Both the position numbers and the translations under genes were made by a program. This document shows, one piece after another, positions 34,087-42,838 of a stretch of DNA of 64,000 nucleotides. The stretch spans positions 2,170,001 to 2,234,000 of the forward strand of contig CBDCLS010000006.1 of NCBI GenBank assembly GCA_965218775.1. The letters are read 5' to 3'. The number at the start of each line of letters is the position of its first letter. The stretch's first letter is position 1. The stretch is from CAUZIZ01 sp965218775 (GTDB lineage Bacteria; Acidobacteriota; UBA6911; RPQK01; JAJDTT01). Below the pieces are notes generated by a model, which saw nothing but the letters and a program-made list of their open reading frames with translations, made no database searches and was not told the origin of the DNA.

Positions 34087-34195
34087 CCTGAGGTGACCGT
34101 CCCCCGAAATGGCTCGGGACCTCGTCCTATCCGAAAACTCAGCCGAGCCGTAACCCACGGCTGGAGTTCGACTTGTAAGCGCGTACAATGCCCGC

Positions 34196-34266
34196 ATGAA
34201 GGCCGACACCTACCCGCGTCAAGTGCTACTCTGGACCCTCTCAGGCTGGGCGAACCACCGGCCTTG
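34196..34266 (+). pseudogene. N-terminal scrap of an integrase-type transposase
   Basis: Reads 'MKADTYPRQVLLWTLSGWAN' and then loses resemblance. This is the opening of an rve-type transposase family frequent in Acidobacteria. The catalytic domain is absent. Confidence 0.4.
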
Positions 34267-34467
34267 GAGCGATCGTCGATCCCCCGGATGTCCTGCTGAA
34301 AAGACAGGCTGTCGGGTCAGCTCAATCGAGGGCCGATTCCGCCAGGCTTCGTGCCAGTTAGACGACTATTTTGTTAGGCAGGTTGGCGGGTTCAATCATC
34401 GAAAAAAATGGGGCTTAAATTGTTATGATTAAAACCGTTAGGGGTAGCAGCTGCCCTAGGGCAACGA

Positions 34468-34613
34468 CCTGCTCCCAAAGCAGGAAACAGGGGTTGGGCT
34501 AAATCCTCTTGAAGTAAGACTTTTCTTTTCAATGAGTTGCGGTGACCTTGTTGAAAGTTGCTGAAGTTTGTTGCTTTTGGAGGCTTTGAACAGCTACAGA
34601 ATTGACTACACCC
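34468..34613 (+). repeat. ~145-bp dispersed repeat, copy B
   Basis: Matches copy A at 30348-30487 at roughly four in five positions over its whole length, same orientation. The two copies bracket the beta-helix and HTH-TolB genes. Copy B lies among transposase scraps, hinting at a mobile origin. Confidence 0.7.
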
Positions 34614-34639
34614 ACGGTCCCGTAATTTCCATACCGGTC

Positions 34640-35002
34640 TCACTCCTTCACGCATGCGGCTTGGCTCAATATGCCCTTGGGAGAAAACTGGCGTTCGAGA
34701 TCAAGCTGGACCAGAAAGTTACTCCGGTTTGTCCATCTGCAGTACAGACGGAAGCCCTTCCGATGCCAGGCGATAACGGTTCTGGGCTGGACGATAACGA
34801 GTGATTGTCGCCATCCGGACCATAGCCGGGAGAGCCAAACCCAAAGAAGGCGATCGGCATCTTGAAACCGAGGACGCTTTCCGGCCGATCTTCGGAGGAC
34901 TCCGAGCTGATGGCGCAAAGCAACGATCTCAAGTTGGAGTGCCAGGCGTGTCTTGAAGCCGCAGGACAGTATGCTAAACAGCAAATAGGCCAGGTTGCGC
35001 AT
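34640..35002 (-). pseudogene. Truncated integrase-core transposase (N-terminal part)
   Basis: The first ~90 residues ('LALQLEIVALRHQLGVLRRSA', 'DRLLWVWLSRLWSGWRQSLVIVQPRTVIAWHRKGFRLY') are the N-terminal domain of a well-known IS481/rve-like transposase. The DDE catalytic core that should follow is missing; the frame drifts into unrelated sequence after about 34732. Non-functional. Confidence 0.75.
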
Positions 35003-35044
35003 CGGTTCGGAGGTTACCAGCGACCACGCCTAGCATCAATGATT

Positions 35045-36586
35045 TCAAGGGTTACGAGTTTCTGGTAGGGACACCATCACTTTCTGCCGCAGTTCTGCCT
35101 TTTGCACCTTTCCCAGAGCCGTGCGGGGGAACGAATCCATGAACACGACATCCCGCGGATGCTGGTATGGAGCCAGTCTCCCTTCAAACAGCGTCTTGAC
35201 CTGATCGGAGTTCATGGAGTGGCCCTTCTTCAGCATTACACACGCAACCAGCGCCTCGCCGGTTTCAGGGTCCGGACAGCCCACCACGGCTACCTCTCCG
35301 ATGGCTTCACATCCATTCAGAATACGTTCCAAATCGGCGGGATACACATTAGATGACCCCACAATGACAACATTCTTCATCCGGTCATCAATGTAGAAGT
35401 ACCCCTCTTCGTCAACATGCCCCACGTCCGCCGTATGGAACCACCCGTCCGTGAACGCTTCCCTGCTCGCTTCGGGGTTCCTCCAGTACTCCGTGAAAAT
35501 ACACTGTCCTCGCAGGATGATCTCACCCCGTTCACCTGTCTCCACGTCCTGCATGTTTTCATCCACCACGCGGGCTTGGCAGTACAAGACTGGCTTACCT
35601 ATCGACTCCGCCTTTCGTTCCGCCTCCTCCAGTGGAACCACGATGGTCGGGGGGAGGGCCTCCGTTAAACCATAGACCTGTGTTACAGGTACGCCCCTCT
35701 CAAACCAGGCGTGCATCACGTCCCGGGTAACGATCGTAGACCCGGTGGTCACGTTGCGAAGGCTGGAGAGGTCGGTCTTCTCCCAGGCGGGGTGCGAGGT
35801 CATCGCTCGTGACACTGCTGGAACGGCTAACATGAGCGTAATCCCTCGCTTCTCAATCTCCTGAAGCGCGAGGACCGGGTCGAACTGCCGGAGGATCGTA
35901 ACCGTCGCTCCCGCATGAATCGCCGCCAAAGTGTGAAGGGTCAACCCTCCCACGTGGAACATTGGTGAGACCGTCAGAACCTCGTCCCGGCTGGCCATGT
36001 CGTACGCTAGCGTCGAATTCAAAGCGTTGGATAGAAGTGCCTCCTGAGTCAGCACTGCACCCTTGGGCACCCCGGTAGTGCCTGAGGTGTAGGCCATTAG
36101 AACCGGAGTGTCCAGGGGCAGCTCTGCATTCCAAGGGATGGCTTCTGCGCCTATCAGCTCTTGCAACTCCAGTGCGGCCAACTCTCCGGAAGATGGTCCA
36201 GCGAACAGGACCAAACGGATCTCATTCATACCCCCCAGACAGTCTTCGGCAGTTTGGCGGAAGACCGACTCCACGAAGATACATCGGGGCTGGCAGTCGG
36301 AGAGGAACGTGCTCAGCTGCTCAGCAGTCATCCTGGCGTTAAGGGGCACCAGGATGGCTCCCACCCGAGCACAGGCGAACAGCAGCTCTAGCAACTCTGG
36401 AGAGCTGAGGCCAAGGTAGGCCACGCGGTCACCCTGCTGCACTCCAAGCCCCCCTACGAGCGCTCCCGCCAGACGGGCCACCTGCACTTCAAGTTGTGCG
36501 TAGGTGATTTCCCGAACCTCAAAGCGGACCGCTACTTTTTCAGGAGACCAAGCTGCTCTATGCGCTGTCCAGCCTGATATGTCCAT
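35045..36586 (-). CDS. Acyl-CoA synthetase / AMP-dependent ligase
   Basis: 513 aa from ATG 36586; upstream frame codes an unlikely basic extension. Adenylation motifs: 'MAYTSGTTGVPKGAVLT' (P-loop), 'QVYGLTEALPP', 'GWFHTADVGHVDEEGYFYIDDRMKNVVI' and the C-terminal catalytic lysine region 'FPRTALGKVQKAEL'. This is a class I adenylate-forming enzyme that activates a carboxylic acid to an acyl-AMP and then an acyl-CoA. A GSSN motif ('IVGSSNVYPADLE') replaces the more common GGxNV(Y/S). Substrate (fatty, aromatic or other acid) cannot be told. Isolated gene, with a MITE-like element upstream. Confidence 0.92.
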   Translation of the reverse strand: MDISGWTAHRAAWSPEKVAVRFEVREITYAQLEVQVARLAGALVGGLGVQQGDRVAYLGLSSPELLELLFACARVGAILVPLNARMTAEQLSTFLSDCQPRCIFVESVFRQTAEDCLGGMNEIRLVLFAGPSSGELAALELQELIGAEAIPWNAELPLDTPVLMAYTSGTTGVPKGAVLTQEALLSNALNSTLAYDMASRDEVLTVSPMFHVGGLTLHTLAAIHAGATVTILRQFDPVLALQEIEKRGITLMLAVPAVSRAMTSHPAWEKTDLSSLRNVTTGSTIVTRDVMHAWFERGVPVTQVYGLTEALPPTIVVPLEEAERKAESIGKPVLYCQARVVDENMQDVETGERGEIILRGQCIFTEYWRNPEASREAFTDGWFHTADVGHVDEEGYFYIDDRMKNVVIVGSSNVYPADLERILNGCEAIGEVAVVGCPDPETGEALVACVMLKKGHSMNSDQVKTLFEGRLAPYQHPRDVVFMDSFPRTALGKVQKAELRQKVMVSLPETRNP

Positions 36587-36732
36587 GGCTTTGTTTTCTT
36601 TCCTTTGCCTACGGGAGCGTTCTTGCTGCGAATACACAGGTGGAGAGCAATCCGGGCTTACGCGAACCTTTCTCGTTTAGTTCGCGTTGAATGTTGTAAT
36701 CCTACTTGTCGGCTCTTGGTGCTTCGTCAGGT

Positions 36733-36936
36733 GCTTCTTCAGGGAAGTGTTGTTGCGGGAGGAGTACTCCCCACCGAGACTGCTTGAGACCCAATGTACG
36801 GTTAGCTCGGCTAGTCTCCGTCAGGAATGTTCCTTGCTTCGGACACGTTGGACAACTCAACAAAGTCCAGGTATCCAGGTGAAATCAGGCTTTCCGGAGC
36901 TGCTGGGGAGAGTCAGCAACACTTCCCTGAAGAAGC
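36733..36936. mobile_element. MITE-like element, copy 1 (204 bp)
   Basis: Perfect terminal inverted repeats: GCTTCTTCAGGGAAGTGTTG at 36733 and its complement ending at 36936. No coding capacity. A related 210-bp copy lies at 57269-57478; shared interior words include 'GCTTGAGACCCA', 'TCCGTCAGGAATGTT' and 'CCGGAGCTGCTGGGGAGAG'. No transposase with these ends is seen in the window. Confidence 0.8.
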
Positions 36937-36961
36937 CTCAAAACAGGTGACGTGACCTGAC

Positions 36962-37621
36962 TCAGTCAGGTTGCTTGACTACACGCAGATAGGAGTTCAC
37001 CGCGTTCCAACCGTCTGGGAACATTTGCTTTGCTTCCTCATCCGATACGGCCGGAACGATAATGACATCCTCACCATTCTTCCAGTTAGCCGGCGTTGCC
37101 ACTTTATGCTCGACGGTCAGCTGCATGGAGTCGAGGACGCGTAGAATTTCATCGAAGTTACGACCTGTGGTCATGGGATAGGTCAGCATAAGCTTGATCT
37201 TCTTATCCGGACCAATGATGAAAACAGAACGGACCGTCGCATTCGTAGCAGCCGTGCGGCCTTCAGAGGTACCCCCTTCATCCGCAGGTAGCATGTTGTA
37301 GAGCTTCGACACCGCTAGATCCGTGTCGCCGATCATCGGGTAGTTGACGGCGTGACCCTGGGTTTCCTCGATATCTTTCGACCATCCCCTATGGCTGTCT
37401 ACTGGATCAACGCTGAGCCCGATGACCTTGCAGTTGCGCTTGGCAAATTCAGGTGCTAGGCCAGCCATGTATCCCAACTCGGTGGTGCAGACTGGCGTGA
37501 AGTCTTTTGGATGGGAAAACAGTATGACCCAACCCTCCCCCATCCACTCATGAAAATTGATCGAGCCCTGGGTCGTCTCGGCCGTAAAATTGGGGGCTTC
37601 ATCATTGATTCTTAGTAACAT
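36962..37621 (-). CDS. 1-Cys peroxiredoxin (Prx6 type)
   Basis: 219 aa. Peroxidatic Cys45 in 'HPKDFTPVCTTELG' with the Thr of PxxxT/C. The C-terminal extension ('VEHKVATPANWKNGEDVIIVPAVSDEEA..MFPDGW') is the long tail of the Prx6 subfamily. No second conserved Cys in the resolving position, so a 1-Cys mechanism with an external thiol is expected. Reduces peroxides in the cytoplasm. TAAGGGAGGAG 5 nt before the ATG is a near-perfect ribosome site, suggesting high expression. Confidence 0.95.
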   Translation of the reverse strand: MLLRINDEAPNFTAETTQGSINFHEWMGEGWVILFSHPKDFTPVCTTELGYMAGLAPEFAKRNCKVIGLSVDPVDSHRGWSKDIEETQGHAVNYPMIGDTDLAVSKLYNMLPADEGGTSEGRTAATNATVRSVFIIGPDKKIKLMLTYPMTTGRNFDEILRVLDSMQLTVEHKVATPANWKNGEDVIIVPAVSDEEAKQMFPDGWNAVNSYLRVVKQPD

Positions 37622-37870
37622 CTCTACTCCTCCCTTAATGTTGACCTAGATTTACCCGGTGGTACGCGGGCGGTCCCCAACATTACGTAGGGACAGCTTC
37701 AAAAAGCGACTTCGTATCGCAAACAGCCAGACGGAGTGGCTGATAATCTGGGCTGGAAAGCGGTGACGGCGATATCGTGATCCCATTCCACAATTCTCGC
37801 TGATCGCCCAAAGCCTACGGCGGCTGCTAGCCATATGATTTGGGTGTACGACAAAAAAGTGCCGACTGGG

Positions 37871-39162
37871 TCATGCTACGGCTCTGTGATCGGCCCTCCA
37901 TTCCCAAAAATCCTCAAAACGTCCACTGAGTCGAGCGCAGCGAAGGGCCATGATGGTATTGGCTCCCCGCACACTCCAATGCATTCCGGATCGTTTGAGT
38001 CGAGCGCCGATCGCGTTCTTGCCCCCAGCTTCCACCACTCCGGTGGAGGTGCACAGCCCGAGCGCTTCGAATCGAGCGTAGCGCATCCGATGGCCGTTCT
38101 GTTGAAAGTAGCCGTAGGCCGCTCGAGCCTCTTCGTGCTGCTCCGTCTCGGTGGCGAGAGCCGAAAGGATCGCCTCGATCTGACCGGCATCGAGTTCCTG
38201 GCAACGTTGTTCGGCCCAGTCTTGGCTTAAATCGCGATCTCCATGCAAACTCTTGGACAACTCATGCAGTCGCTCTTTGGCGTGGAATCGATCGACAATC
38301 TGCACCGCCTCCGGGAAGAGTTCCCCAGCCAGGTTCCAGATCCATTTCGCTCCGTCGCCTAAGACGACTTGTCGTGGCGCTTGTCCAAAGCGGCGGCGTT
38401 GGGCTTCGCGCTCCACTCGCTGGGCGAAGTTCGAAAGCTGATGATCGGTATCCAAGGTGGCGGCACTTTCGATCGCGGCGGTGTAGGTAACCGAGTCCGG
38501 ATCTCGCAGGGGCCGGCCCTGCTCATCACGTTTTTCCGCACTCCAAACCGTACAGAGCTTGGCCTCTCGGGTCCGGGCCGAGCCATCCGGTTGTTTGCCT
38601 GCTCGCCCTTGTAGTTCGGGCGCTCGCATGGGCACGCCCGTGCCGTCGATTCCCAGATAGAGCGTCGGAGGAGGAGGGGCCGGCGACTCCGGCTCTACCC
38701 CCTCGCGCTCATAGTGAGCGATTTCCTCTCCCAGGGACTCCGCACACCGTTCCACTTGCTTGGCCCCCACTTCAACCCCGGCTAATTCGTCCAGCGTTGA
38801 CTGCTTTCTTGAAAGCTGACGAGGGAGGCGGCTGCCCCCACCATCCGCATCAGGGCGGGAGACAAGGAGCTGTCTTCCAATCCCAGCTCTCGGTCTCGAG
38901 GACAAAGACCTTCGCCGCAATCCGGACAGTGATAATAAGCGCGCTGCAATCGCATCGGCCCCAACACGGTCGTAAACTGCTTCTCTCGCCGACCCGCGTA
39001 CCGGGCTCGTCCTCCACAGGGGCAGCTGAGTCCGGTGACGGTATCCGTATGATCCTGGTTGAGATGAGCTTCCACCGTCCGGGCCGCTACCTCCAAGACT
39101 TGGCGCCGGACCGCGGTCTCCAAGGCTTCAAAGTCCAGGGCCTTGGCCGCCGCGGGCCCCAT
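37871..39162 (-). pseudogene. ISKra4-family transposase, two frames
   Basis: Frame 1 (39162 to 38782) has the N-terminal zinc-ribbon part ('LSCPCGGRARYAGRR', 'YYHCPDCGEGLCPRD'). Frame 2 (from ~38800 to 37871) has the catalytic part: 'LYLGIDGTGVPM', 'VVLGDGAKWIWNLAGELFPEAVQIVDRFHAKERL', 'GVVEAGGKNAIGARLKRSGMHW'. A -1 slip in the GAAAGCAG stretch would join them as 'FQES-QSTLDELAGVEV', which reads naturally. Either a programmed frameshift or an inactivating deletion; sequence alone does not decide. The start overlaps the preceding gene's stop (ATGA). Confidence 0.8.
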
Positions 39163-39581
39163 CAGGACCTGGATTTCTTGCTGGACTTCCTGCGCGAGCG
39201 TCTTTTGGAGCCCTTTTTTTCGGCCCTGCGGGCCGGGGCGGCCTCCAGCTTGGCCTGACAGATTTGCTCGCTGACCTCCACCAGCTCCTGCAGCAAGCTC
39301 CGCAATCGGTGATACTCCGCGATCTGCTCCCGGGTTTGTTCGACCGTGGGCCCCGGCGGAATGATCTTGGTCACGGTTTTCTCGCCCACGCGACGGGTCA
39401 AGGAGAAGCTGGGCCCGTGGCCTGGGGCCCCGGGCTGGGCACAGTGACAGTTGGCTTTGCCACAGCGGCGGTAACGTGCCGCCAGGAATCCTGGACGCAG
39501 ATCACCCAGCTTGAGCAAGGCTTGTTTCAACTGCTGGCGCCGTTGTTCGAGTTGGACCTGAGGGGAAGCGTCTTGGGACAT
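39162..39581 (-). CDS. DUF6788-type accessory protein of ISKra4
   Basis: 139 aa. 'LRPGFLAARYRRCGKANCHCAQPGAPGHGPSFSLTRRVGEKT' is the conserved core of the small proteins that precede many ISKra4 transposases, with three cysteines that could bind zinc. A helical, very basic tail follows ('KKGSKRRSRRKSSKKSRS'), suggesting nucleic-acid contact. It is coupled to the transposase by a 4-nt overlap. A TATCCTCCT region complement (AGGAGGATA) precedes the ATG. Confidence 0.8.
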   Translation of the reverse strand: MSQDASPQVQLEQRRQQLKQALLKLGDLRPGFLAARYRRCGKANCHCAQPGAPGHGPSFSLTRRVGEKTVTKIIPPGPTVEQTREQIAEYHRLRSLLQELVEVSEQICQAKLEAAPARRAEKKGSKRRSRRKSSKKSRS

Positions 39582-39803
39582 AGGTATCCTCCTGTCTGAC
39601 AGTTAATATAACTGTCAGACAGTCTAGCCTCAATCCCTGACGTCCTCTGGCCTTCACCAACGCCCTCACTTTCCTGTCGTGCACCCATATGATTTCTCCA
39701 CTTCCTCTTCTACCGGAGTACCATGGTAGACAACGCCACCCGATTTCCTCGCCCGCCTGCTCGAAGCGGGTGTTTTTCTTGGTTCGGGATCTTATCGGGC
39801 GCC

Positions 39804-40109
39804 CTAGCCGTACTTCTGTACCGCCGCTTCAATCGATTCCCCCGCCTTCTGAAGGTCTTCCGCGACCATGGCCGGTGTCACCTCGATACTAGCATTGAAC
39901 GCCAGAAACCAGGGTTCCGCTATCTTCGGAAGCTCTGAAGGGTCGTCCATGTTGACAAAGACAAGCGCGGTTCTCTGGCCGCCTGTTGCAACGAAATAAG
40001 CGGCTTCCGGCTTCTGCTCTTCAAGGATGGACTGTACCGCGTCAAAGCCTTTCTTCGCTGCATCGTTGCCTGCCTCCACGGGTACCGAAACTTTAATCAA
40101 GAACCTCAT
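39804..40109 (-). CDS. DUF3303-like small protein
   Basis: 101 aa. 'RFLIKVSVPVEAGNDAAKKG', 'EEQKPEAAYFVATGGQRTALVFVNMDDPSELPKIAEPWFLAFNASIEVTPAM' and a C-terminal helix. This matches a common soil-bacterial family with a dimeric alpha/beta-barrel-like fold; no enzymatic role is established. CGGAGGTAAC precedes the ATG. It heads in the same direction as the EthD and OsmC genes upstream; all may answer to similar stress conditions. Confidence 0.8.
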   Translation of the reverse strand: MRFLIKVSVPVEAGNDAAKKGFDAVQSILEEQKPEAAYFVATGGQRTALVFVNMDDPSELPKIAEPWFLAFNASIEVTPAMVAEDLQKAGESIEAAVQKYG

Positions 40110-40324
40110 TTTGTTACCTCCGATTTATTAGAGTGGTGAGTCTCAGCAAAGATTTGCGATCTGCGGCCCTTACGCTCCAAGTCTACACCTGAACTCTGTT
40201 CGCCGCAGCAACTCATCCCTAGTCAGGGGCTGGCTGGGTCGCATGCTCTTGCTGAGCTGGAGCAAATCTCTGGGATCGTTTCTGTTCTCGAACTCAATCC
40301 AACATAGTTGTTGCCATGAGTTTC
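40110..40324. other. Intergenic region
   Basis: No gene or RNA recognised. Confidence 0.3.
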
Positions 40325-40534
40325 TCAGCCAGGCTCATCCTTCTTCTCAGTCATAGAATTCACGTTTCCACAACCGCAGTTTTGGGATCGCTTTCGTTGT
40401 GATCCCGCCACCACGTAGTATCCGGAAATCCGAGCTATCGTCTCAGCCACGGACATTCCCAAGGCGATGACGATCGCATCGCCGTCGAACACGGATCGCT
40501 TGATCCAGCGTCCTAACACAGGCAGCGCAGCCAT
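40325..40534 (-). CDS. Possible small protein, unrecognised
   Basis: 69 aa with GAGG 7 nt before ATG and codirectional with its neighbours. One hydrophobic stretch ('DAIVIALGMSVAETIARISGYYVVAG') and a charged, Cys-containing tail ('NCGCGN'). It might be the end of a decayed gene. Weak case. Confidence 0.3.
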   Translation of the reverse strand: MAALPVLGRWIKRSVFDGDAIVIALGMSVAETIARISGYYVVAGSQRKRSQNCGCGNVNSMTEKKDEPG

Positions 40535-40560
40535 TTCCAGACCTCAGAGTCAGGCAGGTT

Positions 40561-40881
40561 TTAAGACTGATGCAGGGGATGCTCAGTCGCTTGAGAGAAC
40601 AGCAAAGTCACCCCGCCGGAGGCAAATTGTCCAAAATCACGAGCCATCGCCTGCCCGACTTCCGAGTTGAGTCCCGCTTGCATCTCTTTCTCCGAAGCGA
40701 ACTGGAGTTCCACCACGAGGTAAAAAGGGGACTCACCCACCGCCGCCCCAGCAATCCGATTCATGACCAACCGCTCCAAATTGGGCAACTGCTGGAGCAA
40801 GGGTCGGTGTTTCGCTTCAAAATAGCTATCGAATGCCGCCTCGTCTCTCGGCGCCCCGAAAAGGGCCAGCACCTTTACCAT
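40561..40881 (-). CDS. EthD-family small protein
   Basis: 106 aa. 'VLALFGAPRDEAAFDSYFEAKHRPLLQQLPNLERLVMNRI' is the EthD signature: a ferredoxin-like alpha/beta dimer with the 'F..Y....H.P' motif. EthD proteins accompany oxidative degradation systems but have unclear chemistry. It lies 63 bp downstream of the OsmC gene in the same direction. Confidence 0.88.
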   Translation of the reverse strand: MVKVLALFGAPRDEAAFDSYFEAKHRPLLQQLPNLERLVMNRIAGAAVGESPFYLVVELQFASEKEMQAGLNSEVGQAMARDFGQFASGGVTLLFSQATEHPLHQS

Positions 40882-40944
40882 GAGGAGATCGTCTCACACG
40901 GGCGGCGATCCACTGTCCCGGCCGAGGCACAGGATACCGAGGTC

Positions 40945-41526
40945 CTACGCTCTTACCACCTTGGTCTCAGTGGTATTGGCGTATTCGACCATTCCATGGA
41001 CTGGGGAATAGTGGGCCAGTCGCTCGATGGTCTTGAGCTGATCATCGGTAAGATCCCCCTTTACCCTCACCTCAGTGGTGATCTTCGGCATGCAGGAGGT
41101 ATGGTCCTCAGGACCCTTCACTTCAAACAGTACGCTGGGATCCACGTCCGTGCGCACCCGGATCTCCATCCCCTCAAGGTTGATACCATGGCGGGGCGCA
41201 TTGAGGGCAATGCTATTGGACAAGCAGGCGCCAACCGCCCCAAGGGCCATCTCTACCGGTTCGACTCGGTCGGTAGGACCTACGAAGCCGATAGTCTCTT
41301 CCACCTCTCTCCAAGCCCCGTATGGGATCGTATAGTGTCTGGTATCCCGCTCGATGTGCTGGGCACCGAGATCGTAGGGTCCGATGTGAACCGTACTGCG
41401 ACCTGAGTGGCCTTCCCACACTGCTCTTGCCTCCAAGCCTAGCTTTACTGGATTCTCCTGGAGAGCCGCTCGAAAGGCCTCCAGCTTATCCAGATCCATT
41501 CCTGCTACTATCTTCGGCTCTGTCAT
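40945..41526 (-). CDS. OsmC-family protein lacking the second redox cysteine
   Basis: 193 aa from ATG 41526, which has AAGGAGGG 6 nt upstream; longer frame rejected. 'VEMALGAVGACLSNSIALNAPRHGI' has the first OsmC cysteine; in the second site 'AHYSPVHGMV' replaces the CPV motif, so a disulfide-based peroxidase cycle is not possible in the usual way. An N-terminal extension ('MDLDKLEAFRAALQENP') distinguishes it from the OsmC at 4217. It may act in sulfur-transfer or binding rather than peroxide removal, which is inference. Confidence 0.88.
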   Translation of the reverse strand: MTEPKIVAGMDLDKLEAFRAALQENPVKLGLEARAVWEGHSGRSTVHIGPYDLGAQHIERDTRHYTIPYGAWREVEETIGFVGPTDRVEPVEMALGAVGACLSNSIALNAPRHGINLEGMEIRVRTDVDPSVLFEVKGPEDHTSCMPKITTEVRVKGDLTDDQLKTIERLAHYSPVHGMVEYANTTETKVVRA

Positions 41527-41994
41527 TGGTTCCCTCCTTGATTCTTGACTCACTCCCCAGCCGGGCACCTCTTGACACCGGAGGACTGGTTTCTGATCCA
41601 AGTCCTCTCATACCAGAAAGAGCTACGAGTGTACCCTCTCTATAACTAAGGATTGATTATTATCAGCACCCTAGCCTCTGGTCAAATCTCGTTGTTGGAA
41701 GGGCCTCCGATTACGGGTGATCCCGCCGCTTTTAGTAAGAATCTCAACAACAATGGAACGTGGGAACTGGCACCACCGAGAAGTTCAAGGGCCAGGAGCC
41801 GCCCCGGGGCGGCGGTGGCCCGGGTAACTATATTTCTCCAGCGGTGCATTAACGGTGCCAACTCAGGAGGAACTCTTCGAGGATGGGACGAGGGCCAACC
41901 TATCGGTTGCCATTGCCCTGGCCCTGAAGACGGCGGTTGGCCTGGTTCTTTTGTTCTAGAAATATTTGCCCTGGGCTCGTGACGTGGAGCGGTC
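41527..41994. other. Intergenic region with decayed coding-like sequence
   Basis: On the + strand, stretches such as 'TEKFKGQEPPRGG' (about 41775) and, in another frame, 'TQEELFEDGTRANLSVAIALALKTAVG' (about 41860-41940) look like broken coding sequence. No start, no family. Confidence 0.3.
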
Positions 41995-42303
41995 CTACGG
42001 GTAGCAATAGGAGTCTGATGAGGCGTCACCACCCTGGAGTCGGACCTGGTGGGGCCGGAACTCCGCAGGCCATTCGAGCAGGAACTTGGAGTCAAAAGCA
42101 ATGCCTCCGTTTGGATCCACGTCTAGCTTGACCATCCAACCGTCAATACCCTCTGGGTAGAATTGCGCATCCCATGCCCTATAGAGTGAGTTAGTGAAAT
42201 AGACTCGCTTCCCGTCGCGGCTGATCTCGACCATCTGGGGGCCCCCATTCAAGGGTTGGCCCAATGAGGGATGCGGCGTTTGCCCCACGATGGTCAACAC
42301 CTG
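41995..42303 (-). pseudogene. C-terminal fragment of a selenium-binding protein (SBP56 / methanethiol oxidase family)
   Basis: About 100 residues: 'GPQMVEISRDGKRVYFTNSLYRAWDAQFYPEGIDGWMVKLDVDPNGGIAFD' and the invariant end 'RPHQVRLQGGDASSDSYCYP'. The full family is ~460 aa; everything before 'QTPHPSLGQPLNGG' is lost where a ~535-bp repeat begins (~42302). Non-functional remnant. Confidence 0.88.
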
Positions 42304-42838
42304 AATATGCCTATGCTGGGTCGAAATATGGAAGATTAGTTCCGAGTAATCTGCATTCAAGTTACTGATCCATAAGATCTTAACCGGTCAGATAGAGTCA
42401 AACACACCAGGCAGATAGGGGCCAGATACAAGGGAGTTACCTCGAAATACGGTGGCACTAAAGGACAGAATCGGGCTGAAGAGACAGGAGGTTTCTGTTC
42501 ACCGTCGTCCGCGAGCTGCACTGGCGCCTCCAAGTTTGAAGTAGACGTCATCTTCAGCGAGAACTTTCAGAATCCTGGTTTTAAACCCGGGATAACCTCC
42601 GCCAATAGACCGATCTCGGGGGGGCCGCTAGCGCGAGCTCATAGTCATACGCCAATCCATCGCTTTGCTGAGCTATCCTCGTCCTTTCTGCTTCCTAATG
42701 GTGCCTGAACCCCCTTATAATGCCTTTCTATTCTCGCCTCGAAAATACTTCCAACTATTTCATAAGAAATCAGTTATCTTCGATCCCGTGCCACTGTACT
42801 TGTTGGAGTACGGCCTTTCGGGGTCCACGAGAGGGTTG
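42302..42838 (+). repeat. ~535-bp dispersed repeat, copy 1
   Basis: Matches 50866-51401 along its length in the same orientation (words 'CGAAATATGGAAGATTAGTT', 'CACCAGGCAGATAGGGGCCA', 'GCTGAGCTATCCTCGTCC', 'CGGGGTCCACGAGAGG'). Its left edge truncates the selenium-binding protein gene; its right edge falls at the C-terminal end of the methyltransferase gene. No ORF and no clear terminal inverted repeats. Confidence 0.85.

Larger units (their letters stand above)
37842..39686 (-). mobile_element. ISKra4-family insertion sequence
   Basis: 1845 bp. Inverted ends GGGTGTACGACA at 37842 and GGGTGCACGACA (complement) ending 39686. ATATGATTT is present directly outside each end (37833-37841 and 39687-39695), a 9-bp target duplication. 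It carries an accessory gene and a frameshifted transposase. A palindrome (CTGTCTGACAGTTA arms, ~39592-39623) sits upstream of the accessory gene and may be its promoter-operator. Confidence 0.92.

Noticed and set aside
40570..41406. 278-codon + strand frame
   Set aside because: Runs opposite the EthD and OsmC genes, both well supported.
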